Part shown: positions 56,735 through 64,000 of the stretch, one piece after another
Layout of the letters: the number at the start of each line of letters is the position of its first letter
How positions within the stretch are numbered: the first letter of the stretch is position 1
DNA from: Ceratothoa steindachneri
Lineage: Eukaryota > Arthropoda > Malacostraca > Isopoda > Cymothoidae
Assembly (NCBI GenBank): GCA_963969495.1
Contig: OZ018321.1
Span: 104,323,066-104,387,065, forward strand
Length of the DNA: 64,000 nucleotides
Reading direction: 5' to 3'
Notes under the pieces: generated by a model
What the model was told of the DNA's origin: nothing
The model's input: the letters and a program-made list of their open reading frames with translations, nothing else
The model's database searches: none
Position numbers and translations under genes: made by a program

Positions 56735-59190
56735 CGTCTAAGAGAAAGAGGCGAGAATGGGCTTGTAAAAAGGGTAGTGAAAACAAGTGTGAAAGGAAGA
56801 TGTTTATAAAGAAAAATACCTAGGTATTTTCAATCTAGTGTGAGATTAGCGGAAACACTTGGATCTAGAGAGCGTGACTCTCCTTTGAGTGCCAGGTCTC
56901 ACAGTTTGCTCTCACCCCTCCCCAATCGCTACGGGGTGCGTGGTGATGGCGTAGCAAGGATAAATCCCGTGGTATATCTCAAACTTAGAAGTATTGAATA
57001 GCGTGCCCTCCCTGCCCCAGTACGCCACAAGGGTGTGTGTCAGGTATATCATGAACCAGCTTGCTGAAGCTGACATCTGCAACTACATTAACGACTAGAT
57101 ATATCTTCCACTTTTCGGATAACTGATTCAGTGATATATCGAACGTTGAAGTTAAACTGGAAGATCTCTTCAATATAAGAGGAGTCCATCTATCTAGACT
57201 CTGGGAGGACAAATTCATTTCTAGAAGGGAACTTGAAATGAAAAAGTGAGCAGTACCTGGAGCGATCATTGCGGTCTAGGGTCGGTTTCTTAAGGATTCG
57301 AAGACTAGCAGCGTGTTTAAAATCAGATGGTACCACACCAAATGGGAGGAAGCTGCTAATTTATTTTTCGGCGCTAATCTGGCGACTTCTTGCTAGGAAG
57401 GTGCTAAGATAGCAATGACCTGCTGGTAAGGGAGAACAGTGAGGAATTGAAGATCGAGAATTGTAGGCAAGAAGGTGAGAATAAGTATTTTTTGAAGAAA
57501 GGAAGGGTGGGATTATTTCCACAGTGGTCAAAGGGACGAGATAAAGGATTTAGCAGAAGGCGACTGGGAAAATTTTCAAGTGCGAAGTACAGAAGCGGAG
57601 AGACTCTACTATAGGATATGAACTGTTTTTTAGTGTTTACGCCAACTCCCTCGCATCATGTAGGAGGTCTTCGTACTGGAGAAGGAAATTGACATAAATA
57701 TAAGAATGACACTCGCTGGTCCACTCAAACGAGCTATGGGACGGTCCTCGTTAAGTGTGGGGGGGGGGAGAGAATTATTTGTATCCACTAGATGTTTCGT
57801 CTATTATCTTGAAACATTTTGCGCGACTTTATATAAAGGCCAAAGAAATTAATAAGGTAGGCTGATGATGTTTAAATTAAAAGGCTTAAAAATTTAATAA
57901 ATATCTAGAAATTCTAATTGGTAAAAGAAAATTAAAACAGCCAAAGGATAAGAGTCATAAAAAATAGCATTTTTCTTTACAATATAAAAAAAACAAGTAA
58001 AAGTTTAGATTGCTGAGTTCTCGCACGATTCAATAATATTAAGGAAAAATAGAGCCTAAAGTTAAGTTGGCAGAATATAGTTTTCTACAATGGGATGGTG
58101 GATGGAGGAATTAGCCTCGCATTGCGAAGAATTTGTTTTTCTAACATAGAGAGAATTGGAACAGCCAGCCACTGCTGGCAACCCCACGATGGAGACATCT
58201 TGCAACCTAACACCATTCGAGGCCTATTTATCTAGCAGGCACGGGAAAGGCAGAATCAATTATCAACTGTCCTTCACACAACGCTGGCTGCCACACCCGC
58301 TCTACGCCAAGTGCCAGCTTTCATATCAACCTCCAAGAAGCTCTCCACCCACGCAGGTTGCAAGCCCTTTGACTTGAGACAACAAAAAGAATTCCAGCCT
58401 GGCCTTGTCAGTGAAGAATATTAATTGTGAACGTGTTTGTATAACGATCCACTCCATACTCTAATATCTTGAGGAACAACATTTAGCCCTTTATCCCCGA
58501 TTGTGACAAATTCGTCACATAGAAAATAAAGACTTATAGCTAGATAAATTACATGTGTGGAGTGTGACGAGTACTACACATGTTCTGTTTAGGTTCACAC
58601 AAGTGGTGCATCAGATTTGCGCACCATTTGCCCTTAACTACATATTTACTACTTACTAGACACGATAAAAGTAATTAATATATTTTCCATTCTTAAACAT
58701 TAAATCAGGGCATACCGGGTTAGGTGTTAATTACACTGTACAATAATGAAAAAAACGGAAATGAAAATAAACTTTTCTAGGTATATTATTTGCGTGAATC
58801 ATGGATATAACATCTTTCTCTTTCTGCGACCCTCCAATTTCTCGTAAATTACCATCTTACTTACGTTAAATACACTGATGGTTCCATAGGGATTGCATGA
58901 AAACAGTATTGGGCCGAAATTGACAACTCTAAAGGTAAAAACAGATTTGGATATAATTTTAATGGCGTGTTCCTAAAGTATTTATCGACCTAACCTATAA
59001 AATTTATGAAAGTATACTCACTAATCTTTAGTTATATGGGTCCAAATCCATGGTAACTCTTACGTAACTCTTGATAATTTTGTAACATATCATAAATGCT
59101 TCCTATTTTTACTTTTTGATATGATATTTGTTTCTGTTTCTATTTATATTGTTTCCCACATACTACAGTGTTTTGTCTTTACAGGAGACA
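56735..59190. other. Unassigned sequence
   Basis: No gene recognised. The 94-aa minus frame at 56985-57269 and the 73-aa plus frame at 58156-58377 show no familiar motif. Confidence 0.35.
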
Positions 59191-59229
59191 GCTAAAGTGC
59201 CTAGATAATGCACAAATTCCCCAGAGATT

Positions 59230-60200
59230 TTCTGTTATATTTGTGGATCACTTACATTAAGACAATACTAAACAGTTTACTAAACATGTGAAGAAACTTT
59301 ATGAGCTGTAATTTGGATGTAAAGTTGGTGACCAAGACAAACTCTGGGCAGCTCATATATGTTGTGTCAGGTGTATAAGTTCCCTTTCTGCCTAGCTGAA
59401 AGGCAAATAGCCTGGCCTGGCCTCATGTTTGGCGTACCAACGGTGTGGAGGCAGCCAAAGGACCATTCAATGGATTGGTACTTCTGCTTAACAGATATTA
59501 AAGTGGATATTAATCAGTTTTCTTTCCTTGTCTTTAATATATTTTCAAGAGACGTATCAATTAAAAAGATCAAAATACATACTGTTGTACTTCCATTATT
59601 TCTGCAAGGGATCACAGCCATTAATATCCATTTTTAATCGGATTTTATTTTATTTCACTTCAGGTCGCAACAGAAAAGGGAAGAAATCTATCATGTATCC
59701 AAACCAATAATTTTGCCACTACTGCATATAAAACTAGGCCTAATGAAGCAATTTGCTAAAGTACTGCAACATAACAAGTCATGTTTACAGGACTTCAAAG
59801 CGATCTTCCCTAAAATAAGTGATGCCAAGATTAAAGAAGGCATATTCTCAGGCCCTCAGATTCGTAAACTTTTAAATGGTGAGGACTTTAAGGCGACAAT
59901 GCATACATTCAAAGATGTATACAAAGGGCTTTTGGGAAAGCACCAAGGAGCCCAGCGAGAGCGTGTAGTGGAGAGCTTAATCAAGTGCTACCAATATCTC
60001 GGATGCATTATGTTACTGAAGAGACACTTTCCTCATTATCATCTGTTCTTCTTCCCAGAGAATGCAGTAGATGTGAATGCTAAACATGTAGAGAGATTCC
60101 ATCAAAATATCGCGTCAATGGAAAACAGGTATAAGGAAAAATGAAGCCTTGCTATGCTGGCTGACTTCCGCTAGAACCTGAAGCATGACACAGCTGAGAC
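59230..60200 (+). pseudogene. Decayed member of the same uncharacterised family (copy B)
   Basis: Shares with copy A a CYICG motif (59232), GCKVGDQDKLWAAHICCVRC (59318), GVPTVWRQPKDHSMDWYFCL (59430), and at the end GKHQGAQ (59937), YQYLGCIMLLKRHFPHYHLF (59990) and HVERFHQNIASMENRY (60085). A 143-codon open piece (59713-60144) adds LPLLHIKLGLMKQFAKVL and ISDAKIKEGIFSGPQIRKLL, a part deleted from copy A. The middle of the gene, between about 59510 and 59660, is lost or intronic (TTCACTTCAG acceptor-like end). Stops and frame changes in the N-terminal part. Conserved Cys pairs (CxxC, CCVRC, YFC) suggest a zinc-binding N-terminal domain. Function unknown. Confidence 0.72.
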
Positions 60201-60209
60201 ACTTTACAA

Positions 60210-61715
60210 ACGAAAAGTAAATACTAAAATGTAGGTTAATACATTATATAATGCTAACAAACATGCTGATTCATTATATATCCATGAATTAATTACAATG
60301 GACACATTTAATCTGACTTTGGGAGCGCAATACATTTATGGTATCATGGAAATCGGTATCCATTGCATAATTATTAAATCGGCAATTTACAAGAAAATGT
60401 TACGTGATGGGATTTTTTTATCACATTCAAGTTCAGCACATTCAACTTCATAATATAATGCACATAAGATCTATGTTTTTTCCTTGAAACTGAAATTTGT
60501 TGTACGGTGTTATTCTTCGCAATTTCTACCTTCTTTTATTTTCTCTCCTGATGCGAACATGTTATTCTTCCCTCACACAAGTTCCATTTTCTAATTTAAA
60601 CCAAAACAGTCGTAGTTATGTAGTATCATCTCTGGTTGAACTTCTCTGACTTCATTCTCTATGTTAATTTTACTCTTATATCACATGAGGTCTAATGAAC
60701 CACTGATTTTATTTGTCCACCTTTTTCCTATATCTCTCAATCTTTGGAATACTCTTTGTTCTTTTATCTATCTCATACATTACGCTAATTTGTCTCCAGA
60801 TATGGGCTATCTTTAGACCGACAGCCTCAACAAAGTCTGCTGAATGGATGGGGTTCTAGTTTATCTGTATATTTTTTCTTAATTGCGCTAGAGTCAAACA
60901 TGTCTTAAATATACCAGGAGCTGGGTCTGTAGCAATCAAGCTAGCGTTGTATTTCTATGTGTTTAGGTTTTGTTGGTGAGCGCAAGGAAGTAATGCTAGT
61001 ATGACCTGTTGGTGAAGATGGAGAGGGTTATTTTTCAGTTGAGTAAGGTTGGGAGGTGATTTTGATCTAAATATTGGAGGTCTGTCAGTGTTATGTATGT
61101 AGGGAATTTTACGTGGGTAAATTTGGCATGATTATGGGATGGTGGGTGTCAGGAAATGAGAGAGAGAGAGAGGGGAAGAGAAAGAGCGAGTGTGATCAAG
61201 TCACGAGAAGGGATTCCGAGCGAAGTAGCCTTGCTTCCAGACCTTCAGTAAACGCACCAGAAACCTGTCCCGTTTATAGTGTTACATCCTTCAGCACTGA
61301 TTCTCACCATCGAGGCTGTGGGACCGCACAAATAACGCTTCCGTCGGAATAATATAAATTCTCCACCCTAAGAATAATCAACGAAATATTCTTTGAACTT
61401 TCGGGCCGCGAGTTGTCTCCCCGTTGCAACCCAGTAGGCAAGCCCACGCAATACAGAAGATATTCACGCGGCATCATAAGAGGTCTTTGGTATCATTCAT
61501 TGACGACACGCAAACCTCGAGCGATAAACACCGGTGCTATTCGCTCTCGCAGCAAGAATCCATATTCGGAACGACAAAGATTAAGTCTGGAATATAGCGC
61601 TTAACCCTCCCCCTTGAAGAATATCTTCCCCCGAGTACTCATACTCGTGGTCTTATCCAGAAAATCGTAAGACTTACATTTTCCTTCATCGTCGAAGAGG
61701 CGTCACGAAATAATT
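60210..61715. other. Unassigned sequence
   Basis: AT-rich to 61.0 kb, GC-richer from 61.2 to 61.6 kb. A short (GA)n lies at about 61158-61172. No supported gene. Confidence 0.35.
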
Positions 61716-61721
61716 CTTGAG

Positions 61722-61890
61722 CCTCGTATGGCTAAGACTTACCTCGTAGTCGCCCTCGCTTTCTCTCGTGTAATTAATGTAATTATCGAGCCTCGTACGG
61801 CTAAGACACACCTAGTAGTCACTTCCCGTTGTCCCTCGGGTAATTAGTGTAATTATTGAGCCCAGTACTGCTGAGACGAGTCCTACTTGT
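61722..61890. repeat. ~69-bp tandem repeat, 2.5 copies
   Basis: Units begin GAGCCTCGTATGGCTAAGAC, carry CCTCGTAGTC and end GTAATTAATGTAATTAT. Copies start near 61722, 61790 and 61857. Confidence 0.8.
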
Positions 61891-62215
61891 CATTTTAATT
61901 TCATCCAATTAATAACGGTGTTAACTAAATCGCTTCTATATTATTGTGTAAATATATATTGCTGTTTGTATAAGATTAAAAGATTATTTTTGCTCTCCTA
62001 TAAATCCTCCGACCACCAAAGCCTTAGTAAAAATTAGCAATACCAGGCACGAGAAATCATTATCACCATTTAAAATCCCAAATCGCGCTCAGGGAAAATC
62101 TTGTCCGCCCAATCGGGGCTGTTGTCTTCCCTCCCCTGCATCATTGGGGGAGGAAGTCAAAAAGGGTTCAGAAGGACTACCTGAGTTCTACGCCAGTGGG
62201 TATCCTTATAATACA

Positions 62216-62593
62216 GGATGCCCCTGAAGTCTGGACACATAGGAAATATCACAATAGTGTCCTCGTCACTAGACCTTACAATCTTTGACTTCCTTTACTG
62301 GGATATGGTAAAGGAGAAGGTGTACTCAATGCCAATTAAAGATAGGAGACACCTGAGGGAACAGCAACTCATAAATAAATGTGCTCAAATTGACGGAAAT
62401 TTTGTGTTAATGCATCGGGTGAATCTCGTAAAGCGAATTGAGCCCTGCATCACAAATGGTTTAACTCACATTGAAGATGTTATTTATTAATATTTCAATC
62501 AAATCCAATGAAGTTTATATTAAATAAAAAGTAGTTCAATTTTTCATTGAAAATATGCATGTTACCTAAGCGTTGGGACTTTGGGGACGCCCA
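62216..62593 (+). mobile_element. TIR-bounded deletion derivative of a Tc/mariner element
   Basis: The left end GGATGCCCCTGAAGTCTGGA and the reverse complement of the right end (GGGCGTCCCCAAAGTCCCAA) agree at about 14 of 23 positions, mostly transitions apart. The interior keeps only the transposase C terminus, so the N-terminal and catalytic parts were deleted between intact ends. Confidence 0.65.
62218..62490 (+). pseudogene. Transposase C-terminal fragment
   Basis: The 90-codon open frame reads through the left TIR and then DLTIFDFLYWDMVKEKVY (family SPDLTPCDFFLWGYVKDKVY), KDRRHLREQ, and VNLVKRIEPCITNGLTHIED (family ..RRIEMCI..NGGHIEHL). The catalytic Asp/Glu of the last box is replaced by Phe in TIFDF. 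It is unusually open for a relic, but lacks the first two catalytic residues and the DNA-binding domain. Confidence 0.65.
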
Positions 62594-62739
62594 CTATTTC
62601 GGTTAGTAAGTATTTGGAGTTTTGCGCGTGACGTCACCGATAGTATGATTCTTGAAAGCAGTAGCATCGGCAGCTTGGGCATATTTTTCGGAGTGTATGT
62701 AGTATGGGGGTTGCAGGTTGGTTGCTGACAGTTTTATGA

Positions 62740-63200
62740 GCCGATTATGTCCCAAGGGAGGTAGGTGTCTTTGCAAGAGAGGAGGGAAGGGTAGTTCAAG
62801 TTAAATGCGTATTTTATGTGTTCTGACTTGCTGCAAGCTCTTGTAACTTTCACTAGATATGTGACAGAGGTAGGCTTGTGGGCATTGAAGTCACCCGTAA
62901 TACGGACATTATTTTGTTGTTTTGGGATTGGATGAACATTAGCTCGTAGTTTGGTTGGTAGGATATAGGGATCGTAAGTACATGGCAGTGGAAGTGTAGT
63001 CTGTTATGTTGATGCAGTTCGGAGGGTTTGGATTTCTATTGGGTCATGGTGTGAGGAGATCGAGGTGACTTTGCAGGTATAGGTGAGAGATGTCTCCTCT
63101 TACCTATTTGGTTATGCCTCCAATTTTCTCTTTTCGCATGCATCGTTGCACATTTTGTAATGTTAAAATGAGTTCTGGGTTCATTGAACTCTATTTTTCT
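62740..63200 (-). pseudogene. LINE endonuclease (APE-type) fragment
   Basis: The minus strand carries ITGDFNAHKP at about 62880-62895, the GDFNAH motif of apurinic-like LINE endonucleases that nick the target. Upstream, KPSELHQHNRLHFHCHVL and TIPISYQPNYELMFIQSQ (63020-62930) and RKEKIGGITK (63130) fit the N-terminal half. RT and C-terminal parts are not present. Frame changes throughout. It could be the 5' part of a LINE like the two RT relics in this window, but the link is unproven. Confidence 0.6.
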
Positions 63201-63204
63201 TGTT

Positions 63205-64000
63205 TTTATTATATACTTTTTCTGTTCACTTGTAAGATAATGAGGGTGGCTCGGGGACGACTTGTAGCCTAGTTGGGTCTTTGTAAAATAGGTGTGTGTG
63301 TGTATTTAAGGATGGTTGTGGGATGTTGAACTATGGATTGGGCTGGGAATTGATATGGGTTGGTGGTAGAGGAATGTGTAGTAGTTGGTAGTATGGTGTG
63401 TTGGTAGGGGCAGAATCAGCTATGTGCAGGAGTTGGCAGAGTTAGTGTGTAGGTCTGTGTGGTTTGTGTATATGTCGTAAGTGAATAGAGCGTCGTGTTT
63501 GTGATGCCATTACTGGAAACCACCACAGCATATAGTGTAGTGGGATAGCGAGAGGTGGAGTCGAATCAGCTTGCGCAATCTGCACAATGGATCGCGGCCG
63601 TGCGTCGTTTACAATATAATTTGCAGATACGGGCATTTTTTTTAATTTCCTCAGATTTTTTTTCTTTCCCTTTTTTTCTCTCCCACTCATTCTATTCTAA
63701 AGTTGCATCGATATTTTTGAATCTTGATTCAAACTCGCTTCTTTCTTTTTTGCGACCCGATTGCTAGGAGTAAATAGGCCCATTCTTCATCCATTTTACC
63801 CATTTTCTAAGATTAATACAAAATAGATCTCATTTTGATTTGACCAAATGGTCTGAAAGAGGATTAGATTACCTTTACTGACCCAAAATAATACTTGTGT
63901 GGACTTTCTTGCGATTATAGAAACTTCTGGTCCTGAATATTATAAATTCTCGTCACTAGCGTTTTTTACCATCATTTGCATAGTAGTAATGTTATAAACA
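63205..64000. other. Unassigned sequence
   Basis: T/G-rich, no supported gene. Frames at 63442-63690 (minus) and 63555-63767 (plus) have no recognised motif. Confidence 0.35.

Overview
This window is repeat-dominated intergenic DNA from an AT-rich animal genome, most likely an arthropod and possibly a crustacean. Three things point that way. A degenerate interstitial telomere-like block at 4938-5240 is built on CCTAA/TTAGG, the arthropod telomere motif. Compound (CT)n(TA)n and very long (TA)n microsatellites are abundant. The transposon families (Tc1/mariner, CR1/Jockey-type LINEs, Ty3/gypsy, tRNA- and 5S-derived SINEs) suit that group. The species cannot be fixed from the sequence. There is no bacterial-style gene organisation, and most long open frames are translated microsatellite or minisatellite.

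Layout. 1-2.6 kb: a decayed Tc1-like transposase, then a CR1-like LINE reverse transcriptase remnant (both minus). 4.9-6.9 kb: telomere-like block, a possible hAT end, a 5S rRNA-derived segment and a ~33-bp minisatellite. 9-9.7 kb: mariner remnant. 10.2-10.6 kb: 27-bp minisatellite. 12.9-14.8 kb: a long palindrome, a MITE and a Tc1 deletion derivative. 16.0-18.0 kb: a 51-bp minisatellite and a 1.1-kb minisatellite that is the reverse complement of the one at 6.3 kb. 19.8-20.2 kb: the only good candidate for a host coding exon (minus, with a GTGAGT donor). 21.7-24.6 kb: (TA)n arrays, tRNA-derived SINEs, a MITE and a nearly complete but dead Tc1 element with TA target duplication. 26.9-28.9 kb and 59.2-60.2 kb: two decayed members of one uncharacterised multicopy protein family. 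32-35 kb: microsatellites and SINEs. 36.9-38.2 kb: solo LTR. 38.3-40.0 kb: LINE RT remnant. 42.4-43.0 kb: 30-bp minisatellite and a perfect 103-bp-arm palindrome. 43.7-50.8 kb: an intact-ended but coding-dead Ty3/gypsy element (minus). 50.9-54.5 kb: three mariner/Tc remnants and a candidate second LTR. 56.5 kb: foldback MITE. 61.7-63.2 kb: a tandem repeat, a TIR-bounded transposase fragment and a LINE endonuclease fragment.

The most informative element is the 7.1-kb Ty3/gypsy copy. Its order is LTR-gag-PR-(integrase C-terminal GPY/F remnant)-RT-RNase H-LTR. The integrase tail sits upstream of RT, the Ty1/copia-like order known for the Gmr1 group, and the integrase core is deleted. A second theme is that several long (TA)n tracts directly follow the 3' ends of tRNA-derived SINEs. 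No gene in the window can be assigned a cellular pathway with confidence.
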